Below are positions 1-11,100 of a stretch of DNA of 15,492 nt, piece after piece. Numbering within the stretch: the stretch's first letter is position 1; each line of letters begins with the position of its first letter. Where the stretch lies: assembly GCA_012064415.1 (NCBI GenBank), contig SSNU01002981.1, positions 1-15,492 of the forward strand, read 5' to 3'. The stretch is from Gyrodactylus bullatarudis. Lineage: Eukaryota; Platyhelminthes; Monogenea; Gyrodactylidea; Gyrodactylidae. Position numbers and translations under genes: made by a program. The notes below the pieces were generated by a model. The model searched no databases and had not been told where the DNA came from. It worked only from the letters and a program-made list of their open reading frames with translations.

Positions 1-2
1 AA

Positions 3-860
3 CTATGGGCCGCATGTGATGCTAAAAATTCCTATTTGCTAAATGCTCAAATTTATTCTGGCAAAGAAAATGGAATAGCTGATAAGGGTCAAAGTGAAAG
101 AGTAGTCAAAGAGCTTACATTTCCATATATAAATAGTGGAAGAACTATTATAGCAGATAACTTTTTCAGCTCAATCGATCTTGCGAAGTATCTTGTGTCA
201 AAGAAAACTACCTATGTTGGAACGGTTAGACGTAATAGAAAATTTCTCCCAAACGATTTTCAGTCAACAAAAATAGAGCCGGAAACAAAACAATATCTTT
301 TCGAAGAAGACATAACTTTATTCAGATATGCCAAGAAGAAGAATAAACCTGTTGTTATGATGTCTACATTGCATCGGGAAATTGAAACTTCTCAACAATC
401 GAAGGCTCCTGAAATAATTCAATATTATAACGAAACGAAGGGGGGTGTTGATGTTCTTGACCAACTAGTCGGAAATTACAGCTGCAGGAGAAAGACATGT
501 CGTTGGCCGCTCACCTTTTTCTGGAATTTACTTGATATTGTTTGTTACAACGCATATGTACTATATTGCTTGAAATGGCCTGATTTCTTAGAAAAACATA
601 AGAGACAGACCAGAAGAAATTTTTTGAAGATTTTATCAGAACAGCTTATGTCTTGCTACAGAAAACGACCATTATTAGAAGAAGAAATTATCGAAGAAGA
701 TGACAGTCGAAAACGTCGGAAGACAGAATCTAAAGTTCAAAGATGCTATGTCTGTCCAAGAAGTAAAGACCGTAAAACAAAGAATATATGCTTCGAATGC
801 CATAAAAATACATGCAGTGACCATTCTATAATCTTTTGTGAGAATTGTGCAAAAAAATAA
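3..860 (+). CDS. piggyBac-family transposase (PGBD-like), 5' partial
   Basis: This is the C-terminal 285 codons of a DDE/D transposase that would cut and paste the surrounding element at TTAA sites. The frame is open from base 3, so the true start lies off the left edge; an internal TTG at 36 is not a credible start. All three expected catalytic aspartates are visible: CDAKNSY (Asp at 18-20), ADNFFSS (Asp at 156-158) and ETKGGVDVLDQ (Asp at 450-452, with a second Asp at 459-461). The last is followed by the family motif RKTCRWPL. A basic stretch (KRRK) precedes a C-terminal cysteine/histidine cluster (CxxC, CxxC, CxxH, CxxC) at about 744-851, as expected of the zinc-binding domain that recognises element ends. 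The stop codon TAA overlaps an AATAAA at 856-861. It could encode active enzyme if the missing N-terminus is intact. Confidence 0.9.
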   Translation, partial: LWAACDAKNSYLLNAQIYSGKENGIADKGQSERVVKELTFPYINSGRTIIADNFFSSIDLAKYLVSKKTTYVGTVRRNRKFLPNDFQSTKIEPETKQYLFEEDITLFRYAKKKNKPVVMMSTLHREIETSQQSKAPEIIQYYNETKGGVDVLDQLVGNYSCRRKTCRWPLTFFWNLLDIVCYNAYVLYCLKWPDFLEKHKRQTRRNFLKILSEQLMSCYRKRPLLEEEIIEEDDSRKRRKTESKVQRCYVCPRSKDRKTKNICFECHKNTCSDHSIIFCENCAKK

Positions 861-894
861 AATTTTTTTCGATTAATTTGTGCATTTTTTATAT

Positions 895-913
895 TGGGGT
901 CGAATCAACCCCA
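895..913. repeat. Subterminal hairpin of the transposon
   Basis: TGGGGT (895-900) is the exact reverse complement of ACCCCA (908-913), separated by a 7-nt spacer. It lies about 40 bp inside the inferred right end of the piggyBac element. Short GGGGT..ACCCC palindromes inside the ends are, as I recall, seen in some piggyBac-like elements. A role in transposase binding or 3'-end formation is inference. Confidence 0.5.
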
Positions 914-953
914 TAGCTCATCTAAGTAAGTTTTCTAATTACACAAGTGAGGG

Positions 954-957
954 TTAA
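954..957. repeat. TTAA target-site duplication (right copy) of piggyBac element
   Basis: TTAA directly follows GTGAGGG, as required for a piggyBac right junction. The left copy is outside the window, so the duplication itself is not proven. Confidence 0.6.
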
Positions 958-1829
958 GTATAGAGAAGAAAAATTAAAAATCAATTGGGCCAAGTCATGT
1001 AGATGGTTCTTTTATATGCCATAAACGATGCATAAACTGGGATCTTCATTCATGATTAAGAAATTTTCTCGAATTTTAAGATGCATTTGCTTGTTATCTA
1101 GGCATATGAATAAAATACTGAAATTTTCTTCATTATTTTTATATTTATTTCTGTTGATAAATGTCTCCTGAAGAGCACTTTGGCAACATTTGAGCGAATT
1201 CTATTTACATTTTCTTTCGCAGTTTATTATTTTACCAATGTTAGTATGAATGAGATATAAATGTGAACCTTTTTTGTGGAGATAATCCTTGCGTGAACCC
1301 AGCGTGTGTGCATGAATACTTTTGAAAAAATAAAATTAGCAGGATCAGTTTCACTTGTTTGTTTTTCCATTCGAATGAACCGCATCCAGCTATCCTCCTA
1401 CCTCTCTAATTAAAATCAAGATAACAAAGTAAAACAATAGGCAGGTGGTTGAGGAATCGATGGTTTTTCCTGGTCTGTAAAATAATAAAAATATCCCTAC
1501 ATCTCTCATGCGATCATTCTTTAGTTTTGCAAACTCTTCCGGACATTTATAGAGTGCACTGCACACACGCCCGGGGAGTGGGGACATCTTCTCTTCCTTC
1601 TTTTAAAAGCATATTCTTCACCAGCTAATGAAGGAAACATGGTGGGGGAGGACGTCGTTCGCTTAGATTCACAGGTGACCTCTCTTTCTTCATTAGTTCA
1701 ATTGAATTCTTATGAATCATCCCATTTTTTCTTCAAATTGGCCATCTAATTAATTTAATTCAATTTGAAAAATAACGTGTACACACAGTTATATACACAG
1801 AATGTTCACTACTACTCCTTTCTCTTTAG
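958..1829. other. Flank of the transposon; probable intron of the cadherin gene, no gene seen
   Basis: This is AT-rich DNA without convincing coding sequence on either strand. A slightly GC-richer patch at about 1560-1680 holds short open frames, but none joins in phase to the next cadherin exon. The last 30 nt before 1830 form a good polypyrimidine tract ending CTCTTTAG, the inferred splice acceptor. Because the exon at 1830 begins in mid-codon and mid-domain, this stretch is most simply read as the 3' part of an intron. Confidence 0.55.
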
Positions 1830-2128
1830 ATAAAAAGCAAGATAACAACCAAATCAATTGTATACTCACTATTTACTTGGTGGTGAACAATGACAACAAC
1901 CAAATGATACCTGTCGATGTGAGCATCCTGGATGTGAATGATAATGTTCCCAAGTTCGATTTCCACCTGGCCAATGGAGGACTCAAGTTCAAAATTCTCG
2001 AGAATCCAGCTGATACAATGGGAATCGGTCAACATGGTTATCCCATGATGAAAAGATTAATCTCTGAACTGCCCCTGGCTAATGATCCAGACTACGAGAT
2101 GAATGCTTCGATTACCTATTCTCTAGAG
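1830..2128 (+). CDS. Cadherin gene, first visible exon
   Basis: This exon encodes the end of one repeat (PVDVSILDVNDNVPKF) and the first strands of the next (ILENP ... NASITYSLE). The donor GAG|GTGAGT at 2129 is near consensus. The start is set at the strong pyrimidine-rich acceptor ending at 1829, which begins in mid-codon (two bases). An alternative acceptor CACAG at 1799-1800 would add nine codons in frame (FTTTPFSL-like, also cadherin-compatible) but has a poor pyrimidine tract. The 3' boundary is firm and the 5' boundary less so. Confidence 0.8.
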
Positions 2129-5100
2129 GTGAGTGATCAAATAATCTACTTGAGCATCGTGACTCCTGATTTATTGAACCCAGTGGCAAAGTGTGGTCAG
2201 CCTAAACCCTTTGCTTGAAATACTTTAATCTATGAATCAAGAGTTTTCTGGACTGAGATTTGAACTGTGAAGGGTAATCATTTAAAGAAGACCGTACCGA
2301 CAGTGCTAAAACGACTAAAATTCCGTCTCTTATTTTAGGAAGATTTTTATCTTTCTAATCTGACTTGGAATCCATAAAAACACTTCACAAGAAATTTAAC
2401 TTCTTCACACATCTAAATGTTAGAGATACGGACAGGCAAGTTTCAATTCCATAAGAGACTCAATTAATAGTTGTTCGGTTGTTACCTGACTATGATGTCT
2501 TCTGGCTTGTGTTGATCGATCTGTAGGAAAAGAAAAGATTGGAATAAAAAACATTTAGATTACCCTGATGAAACCAGTTTGGAATGACACAATACATACA
2601 TACAGAGCTATCCGAATCCTATCTACTACTACCTCAGAAACTGGAAATAATTTTTGGATACTTGATTTGGATTTTATTAATTTTTAGATTGATGACTAGA
2701 CTTTATTGTATTTTATAATAAAATGCTGTAATTATTTTATTGTGAGTGGTCAATGAGAAATTCATTGTGAGGATTTAGAAATCAGGTTTAAATTCAGTAA
2801 TAAAGCTTATATATCGCCGAATCTCTTCAGACTACTACACCCGCTTGATATATATAGAAAAATTTTCTAAAAAACTAAAGTTTAAAATAATCCCCTGTTT
2901 AAATAATCCGTATTTTACATTATATGGGCAAGAAATAAGGTCATTGTTTCTTCCTTGCGTATCTGTCAATTAATGGTTTTTTTCTGCCTCTTTTCTTGTG
3001 ATGCCAATTCCTTTTGCTTACAAAGATCTGGTTTCATTGATTTGATATAGTGAGATTCCGCCTTGCACAAACCTGCTTTCTGGCTGTGCTCTCAACCTAT
3101 TTTTTACATATTACCTATCTCTCAATATAGATTTGTATTTTCTAACAAAAAAATAACCTGGTAGAGAATACTGAAGTTGCTCACATCAGCAGTGTGATTT
3201 GTGTTGTGGAGATTTTATAATTATTTTATTGTCTCTTCCACTGAAAGGTAGTCTTAAGTGAAGAGACTCAATAGAAGACAAAACACGTCTATGCCTGCCA
3301 TACATATTTGAGTTTTTTCTTTACTACAGCCTCTAAATTAGATACACGCTTATCTCTGAAGCAAGATGTATCACTTATCCACATCGAATTAGATATAATA
3401 AAAGACTTATAGTCATCCAAATAAAAATTAATAATTTGTTCACTTTTTTCATCAACATTTGCCCTTATCAACATCTATATCATTGCTTCTGTGTCTAATC
3501 CGGTTGTTTTTTGTTTTCAAGGAAAAACAATTCATCATTGCAAAGCCCATTTCCTTCATCTACTCCCTGATTATCAAGATGGAACTTATGAAAATAATTT
3601 TCCAAATGACATTCCTAGTGATAGTAAATGTATCCCTCTATTATACCTATAGAGGGCATAATCTTATTTCAACTTTTCAGAACGATAATCGGAACGAATC
3701 CTATCCCCTAATTTAATTTAGATTTTTCAATGAAATCGATCGGACCGCTAGATAGTTTAAAAGAGAAATCATGTCTTTCATTTAATTTTCAACCACAGAA
3801 ACTTGAGTAAATCGTGACTTATACAAAATGCCGAGGCTCTGATAATCCGAGATAACTGATAATTTGGGCCTTAAAATGCTTCTAAAGGTGTATTTTAATT
3901 TTCAGCCTTTTTTTTGTTAGAAAGTATGATTTTATTGAGTTATAAAAGATAAAATAAATAAATGTAAATACAAATACATATATATATATTTATGTATATA
4001 CACAGCATCTCTGGATATAATATGGCGGTTCGATAAAAAAAATAATAATAATTTGATTAATCTATGTTCATGAAATATGTGTAATGAGTATTGCAGAAAT
4101 AAATAAACCTTTCAAGAAATTTCATTAAACATTCTGGGATTAATGAAGATTAGCTTCTAATCATAAATGCTTGAAATATGACCTAATTTTCGGGAAATCG
4201 CCTCAGCAAATTGAATGTAATGAACAGAACATAGACCTATTCTCGATGAGTTTGATTCATCGCACACTTAAAAATAAATAAATATCTTCATCTCATAGTT
4301 TGAAAAATCCCGCCAACTTGAAATTTAAAATGTCTCCAATGAATTATGTGTTAGTTAGACCTGTGACGAGGTGGGAGGTCCTAAAACCAAAAAATAACAA
4401 GCCTAGTGGGACCATCTGAATTTAGTTACATTACTCTTTTGCCAACATCCAACTGTTCCATTTCCACACCTTTTCGCGAATCTCAAAAACATTTACACAT
4501 TTTTATCTTAACTCTAGAAGGAACTCTACATTGTACTTTGACTTTGACGAATTACGAATCATTAAAACTGATTTCTAAACACCTCTCTCGTTAAAATAGG
4601 AATTGTAGATGAAATTCATCATTTATGAGGACATGCAAAGAGATTTTCAAGTGAAATTGCAAATTCCTACCTCCTTTTTTGCTTTCTTAACCTCGTCACT
4701 CCTTCCTTACTGATTGACATTTTACTTATTTTACCTCCGGAGAAATTCAACAGTCCGATCTACTCCCTCACCCTCCTCTCCTCCTTTTTATAACACCCAA
4801 ACAGGAGTAGTCTTTGAAGAAGGAAATTTATCCGAAAGTCTTTTTCAATACAAAACACAATCATCTTACCTCAAACTCCTCCTGTTTCCATGTCAATGTG
4901 TGAAAGTGTTTCTAATGAAATTTGTACGTGCTCTCTCTCTTTCCCTTCTTTCCCTGCTTTTCATCCCTTCAAAAAAAAGAGATGAGATATTTTAATACAA
5001 ATTTTGATGTACATTTCAATAGAGGCATGATTCATTGAACTAACACACTAACTAACTGAGGATAAAGCATTTGTCTCGAAATTTAATGAGATGAAGGAAA

Positions 5101-8100
5101 CTCATACTTCTCGCTGCACACTGATTTATTTAGAAGTAGATTTAAAATCCGAAACTTAGTCCAACTTCTCATTAAATATGATTGCTTTCAAGAATATATT
5201 GGAGATTAGTTTCATCTTTCTTCAATGTCTTCAACTTGGCTCTCATGGGTTCACTCCTGGTCGATATAATACATTAAAATTACTGTTTTTGAACTCTTTT
5301 ATAGGTTTAATTAAAGTTACAAAAGTTCCACTTGATCAGGATACTTTTTAGAATACACATTTTTACAGTTGCTTGTAAATCTTTTTATCATGAAGTAACC
5401 TTTGTTTCTCAACTCTAAGCACAGAGAAATAAGGCAGGAGGAGAATTCTCTAGGCTTACTGTAATCACCGGGTTGTATAAATAGAATACAATCTGATAGA
5501 TTTCATTGAGTTTTTGGTTAAAATATGAACCCTTTTATCTGTAGACAAAATTGCATTTCACCATCTGTAATCTTTCAAATTGGCCCCGTTTCTCAATAAA
5601 TTTAATTTCTTTCTGATTTCTGTTGAAGTTATCATAGTGTTTCATTTGGGATACATATCCTTGATAATTATGAGACTAACAAAATTGATCAATTATCATT
5701 CACTAATCATTTTTACCCATTACAGGGTCCAGATGCTAGCTCATTCAGTCTGGAGAAGGAATATAGCACAAGTGACCCAAATAATCTAGAACATTTGCAA
5801 CTCTTCATCACGGTTCAGGTGGACTATGAAAAAATGTCAGAATATCACGTCAATCTAATAGCCTACAATAATCTTACATCAATGGGCCATAACTATATAA
5901 CCAAGAGTGTTCTACCCATAACAGTTGAAATACAAGACATTAACGAATATGATCCCATATTCAAGTATCCGGAGAATAACACCTCACCTGTAGATAACAC
6001 AATGATTGTAGTGATACCTGAGAGTATGCCGGTTAAATCGAAAATCTACCAAGTACATGCAAGTGACAATGACAAATCCAGTCCATCATCATCACCCACC
6101 TCTTCAGAAAACAATCCCGATCAGATCAAGTTCAATATTAACCAAGTGGCCTCCAGTAACATTAGGTCTACATTTCGAATGAATGAGCAAGATGGAAGCC
6201 TGTTCCTGGTGAGGAAGTTGGACTATGAGTCTGGCGAGAGGAGATTCACTATCCCAATACTGGCTGTTGACTCTGGGTATCCGCCCAGGACAACTAGCGG
6301 TACTATCCTTGTACAAATTGCCGATGTCAATGATGAATCTCCCAGAATCGAAGTCAGCAACTTTCCCAGTAAGATCTCCTCTACATCTCCACCTATTGTA
6401 AAGGCAAGGGAAAGTCTGAATTATTTCTCTGTTGATGAGAATAGACCAGTTGGTTCTTTCATAGCAAAGGTAAGCCTTGTGAACTAAATTTATTTATTTT
6501 TGATTGACTCAAATAAGAATTAATTTTAAATTAATAACTTCCGTTTCACCTAAATACACACACACACACACACACAAAATGTCCATATCTAATAATGATA
6601 ACTTTCCCATCTCTGACTACTACTATACTTTTCCATATTCTATATAGTCCTATAGGGAAGCCAAATTAGACACTATAGTAGTTTTATCTGATTTGATAGA
6701 TACTCAGCTACTCGTCTATTCATAACTGATATGGAGTTGGCAATCAATGATTTTTTACAAAATAACTCAATTTTTTCCTCAAAAATCAATCTGGATTTGA
6801 TGAAGTTAGTCCAGGCACTTATAGAACTCAAGAATTTCGTGCAGATAACATCAAGACTTGATGAAATCTTGAACGATTCTTATTAACCAATCTGAGCGAT
6901 GATTTGGGTAATAAAAGATTATAATGTTGACTTTTGCAGAGTTTCAAATAAACACATCTTGATTGCAATACCCTCTCTGTGTTTACTCAAGACAGTGTGC
7001 AAATAGATCCAAAGAGATGGCTGGAGGGGTGGGTGTTTATTTGATTCTTCTTCTTAAATACTAAGATCACTCGGACATGTCCTTAATGGGTACATTAACC
7101 ATGATTCTATTATTTGCGAGAAATCCAAAATTGTAACATTCACAATTTATACTTTAGCATGTGTAGGTATAGAGGGATACCCATCAATCATATTCAGATT
7201 TGGGTTTGCCCTCCAATCTATCCCTGATAATAATAATAATCCGAGGGATTTGTTTGCGTTCCACTCTGCTTATCCATGACACTTTTCTCCATATTTTTTT
7301 CACTTTGCACACATTGTGTATCACCGAAAACAAGAGAATAAAGAACTGTGTCCCATCCTAAATGGTTTACAAATGCAGTAGTCCATTCCCCTCAGTCCTC
7401 TTTCGCCCATGTGAATAAACACCCCATTTATTATTATTATCATTATTATACAGGTATCTATATACTTCTCAGAATTGTAAAATGTCAACTTTCGGAATTC
7501 ACAAACAAATGCACTATAGATACAGTTGGAATAAATTATACCTAATATGCATACATATTGTTTTCGCTATTCTCTGATCAAAAGGTACATACAAAAACAT
7601 CCCTTGAAATATGGTCTTCATGTCATGATGATGTTGAGATGAGTCATCTATACAGATTAATACATATGTATACATATGAATACAGGACTAATAAATTATA
7701 AACTGACGTAGAGTTCAATTGTTGACTACTAGTCTGACTTTATCATCTGGAAAGGAGAATGTCTAAAACTATAGAATGACCTTTACAAGCCTCACTATGC
7801 TTGCACTTTTCAATTTAAACCTTCGACTCCAACATTCGTTCTCCAGAGTTTTTCTCAGTTTAGGAAGATTTCTTTCAAATCATTCTTTGTGATAGCCGAG
7901 ATATTCTATTCACTGTATTGAATAAAATAATCATCTTTGTCGGGAAAATAACGAATCTGTCAAATTCCTTTTGTTTGTAAACCTTGTAATCCTTGTCATT
8001 TGGACAAAGTGTCAATCTAAAATAGAATAGAAAATCTAAATAGGCCTAAATAATATCACTTCATATCAAGACAATTCAGTGAAACCTCTCAAATTTAAAC

Positions 8101-11100
8101 CTACTATAGGCAAATATGGTGTCAGGTTATTATCATGTCCAAATGAAATCTACCCAGATGAGAGATAGTTTCCCCGTGCCTAAATTTTAGAAGTCTCATA
8201 GACCAGAACCTTAGCTATTACAGCTATTAGGTTTAATGTCTGAAATCACAATAAAATTATACATTGAAATCAAATGGACTAATCTAATGTTGCATAAATG
8301 ATTTCACAAGATGTTCCTTTTAGCCGTCAATATGGAAATCTTCCTTTTCTAGTCCTGCCTCTTTCATTAAGAAATGAGTTCCAAGATTTATCGAGATGAC
8401 CATCTATCAAATCATAACATTTCAGTACCACTACAGACAGGATCAAGGGGGTATTGTAGAATAATATCAAATACTTTACATTGTCTCTTTATAGAGACTT
8501 GGTTGGCAATCTCTCGGTTAATGAGTCTTTTGAGTAAATTCTCTACTCCAGTGCATACTAATTACTCTGTACCTAAATTATTCACAAGTCACCAGTTATG
8601 TATTCATCTTCTCCTCACTATATTTAGTAAGCTTGGTTTATTATCCATTTGGGAGTTTCAGACTTGATCACTTTAAGTATGATTATATTATTAGATGTAC
8701 TAATACTAATTTTTTATACGGCGTAAGATAATAATAATATCCACTTGGCTCCTCCTGATAGTACACGGAAATTTGTTACAAACAAACAAAATATACCAAT
8801 TAATCCTGTTAATTATAATTTGATTAATGACTCTTTAGTTCACTAGCTGACGTAAAAGAAACTTTTTCGATCATTAGAATAATCTTTTTTCTTTCGTATT
8901 CCAGATTCATGTTAGTGACAAAGACTCTGGTCGTGGAGGTAAAGTCGACTGTTACTTGACAAAGGCCAAGTCATTTCTCAACATTTTCGGCTATCCCCCA
9001 CAGACAACCCCATATTCAAGTGGCTATGAAGATGAATTCAAACTAGTCAGATTATCCTCCCCCATCCCCCAGGGTGACAATTACCAAAGTTCTGTTAGCT
9101 TTGACTTGGTGACAAATAAAATCTTTGATCGAGAAGAAAGAGATGCCTACCTCGTCGACATATTCTGCAACGACTTTGGTGATGAAATGAACTCATTCGG
9201 TAATTTCAACTCAAAGCGCCTCCTTAGTCATCGACAAATTTCCATCAAAATCACTGATGAGAATGATAATGGCCCACGTTTTGCCAAATCAACCTTTTCA
9301 GGCTCCATACAGGAGGGCCTCAACAGTCCAGAAAGGATCTTAACCCTTGACATTGTTGATGGGGATTTGGCAGAGTCGAATAAGAATAAATTCCGATTCT
9401 CCTCCTCAACTCCAGAGAATATTTTGGCCTTCTTTCAGCTGGATGAAGACACTGGAGTTGTAAGGACAACAAATCAACCTTTAGATAGGGAAGTAGTGGA
9501 TCATTATGAATTTTCTGTCAACGTCTATGACCCAAGTAAGGCGAGCGAATGGACAGACACGTGTAATGTTTCCATCAGTGTCCTTGATAAGAACGACAAT
9601 GCTCCGGAACTCTTGCAGCCAGCCATTTTCGAGGTGGAAGAGCAGGATAGGTTACGCGAAAATTTGAACCAAAAACTTTTCATTGGGAAAATCAATGCAT
9701 CCGATGCTGATCTCGGTCCAAATGGCGATATTATCTACAGAATAGATACGAGTCAAGATCCAGATCTCCTAAAGTTTTGGTCCATTCGATCAGACGGTTC
9801 AATTTACGCCCATGTAAACTCCCAATTCAACTTGGATCGTGAGAAACAATCCAATCATCACATTCCTGTAATACTCGAGGATCGAGGTCAACCGTCAAGT
9901 CTCTCCACTTCAATTACTGTCACAGTCATATTGCTTGACGTGAATGACAACTCGCCAATATTTCAACGACCAAAGTCTGAGGTTACACGAGAAAAGTTGC
10001 CAACTGATAGGCTCAGATTGTCTGTGGAGACACCAGTGGACACTGTCATCTACCAAGTTTTGGCCAACGATACAGATGAAGGTGGAAACTCTCAAATTTC
10101 CTATGAACTGCAAAAGAGTACAAAGACGACTGGAGAAGATATCGAATACTTCAAAATAGACCAAGTTTCCGGGGAGATTCGTCTCAATCATCCTCTTAGC
10201 CTGGACGATGTTAAAGTACCTAGACAACTCATCATCTTGGCTAGTGATGGTGGGGCTAACCAGAGTCGAAAGAGCTTCGCCTACCTTTACATCGAGATGG
10301 TTACGCAGGAGATTTCTGAGAGGGAAGAACTCCTACGCCAAGAGAAGGCCAATAAGGAATATTCCTTGTCGTATCAGAATGAGAATCGGGAATACGCCAA
10401 GTCCACGCCCGGAGATGATGGTTTTTTCGGTCCACGATCAGTACACGTTAAGGAATATTCGAGTTACTCTATTACAGAAATAGCAATGGGTCTTGGCATT
10501 GGTCTCATATTCATTATGGCCATCTGTTTAACTGCCATCGTTGGTCTTTACCTGTGCAATACAAAGCAAAACCCATTGAATTCTAGAAACAATTGTAAGT
10601 TTTAGTTATCTACTTACCAGTAAACACTCAGAATATAAAATATTTTTAAATATAAATAATAATCTCTGCCTGTATCTATAGATATGACCAGACTCTTGTG
10701 TTGTGGACTATGCAAGGAAACATCAGAGAATCCGGACAATTTGAAATTCAAAGCCTCTGCCCAATATCAGAATCATAATTGTAATTATGAAACTCTAAAC
10801 GTTAGAGCTAGCCATCAGCCACAGGCCTATTATACTCGTGCCAATGATAGGAACTGGTATCAGACTACTTCAAGGATCGAAAAGTCTAATTATGACTTTA
10901 TTGTGCCTGATGTGAAGAGAGCCCCGACAATGTCTTCCATTAATGGAATTCTCCATGAACCAGCCTATTCAAGGAATGCTTCTAGTCAAGAGGGAGGGGG
11001 TCTCATTCATCCAGTACCCCGTCGTCTTTCAGCTGGTTTTTCTGCCCTTCCAAGTCGAGAGGATGTCAATGAGGAGGCCTATGTATATTCCACTACTCTG

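Larger units (their letters stand above)
1..953 (+). mobile_element. piggyBac-type DNA transposon, right-hand part (left end outside window)
   Basis: The segment contains a piggyBac-family transposase frame followed by about 90 nt of AT-rich DNA, a short hairpin (895-913), and a terminus reading AAGTGAGGG immediately before TTAA. piggyBac elements insert at TTAA, and their ends begin CCC and finish GGG next to that site, so 953/954 is the natural right boundary. The matching left terminus (expected TTAA then CCCTCACTTG or similar) must lie upstream of base 1 and cannot be checked here. The visible part shows no internal stop or frameshift, which suggests a fairly young copy. Family assignment is strong. 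The exact boundary is inferred from the TTAA/GGG rule alone. Confidence 0.8.

Noticed and set aside
1390..1587. 65-codon open frame on the minus strand
   Set aside because: No similarity recognised, no splice or promoter context, and of a length expected by chance.
1625..1674. Possible 50-nt upstream cadherin exon (reading NEGNMVGEDVVRLDSQ) between CACCAG and CAG|GTGACC
   Set aside because: Its open frame ends in phase 0, but the next exon (1830) needs one leading base. The frame with the right phase has a TGA at once. The donor is also weak.
3289..3474. 61-codon minus-strand open frame in the large intron
   Set aside because: Lysine- and isoleucine-rich reading of AT-rich DNA with no recognisable motif.
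4363..4699. 10-bp inverted repeat GTGACGAGGT / ACCTCGTCAC about 320 bp apart, considered as ends of a small inverted-repeat transposon
   Set aside because: The match does not extend beyond 10 bp, and no matching target-site duplication flanks it.
5580..5789. Open frame spanning the intron/exon border before 5726
   Set aside because: It mixes intron sequence with the wrong frame of a cadherin exon; the correct frame joins at GGT 5726.
7663..7678. 16-bp perfect palindrome CATATGTATACATATG
   Set aside because: Built from alternating AT/CA dinucleotides in an AT-rich intron; the symmetry stops at 16 bp and no functional context is seen.
8374..8667. 97-codon ATG-started open frame in the second large cadherin intron
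   Set aside because: No recognisable domain, low-quality composition, no polyadenylation or splice logic; probably chance.
10208..10483. Open frames on both strands overlapping the large cadherin exon (also 9910-10227, 9944-10159, 11135-11359)
   Set aside because: They are shadows of the clearly coding cadherin frame.
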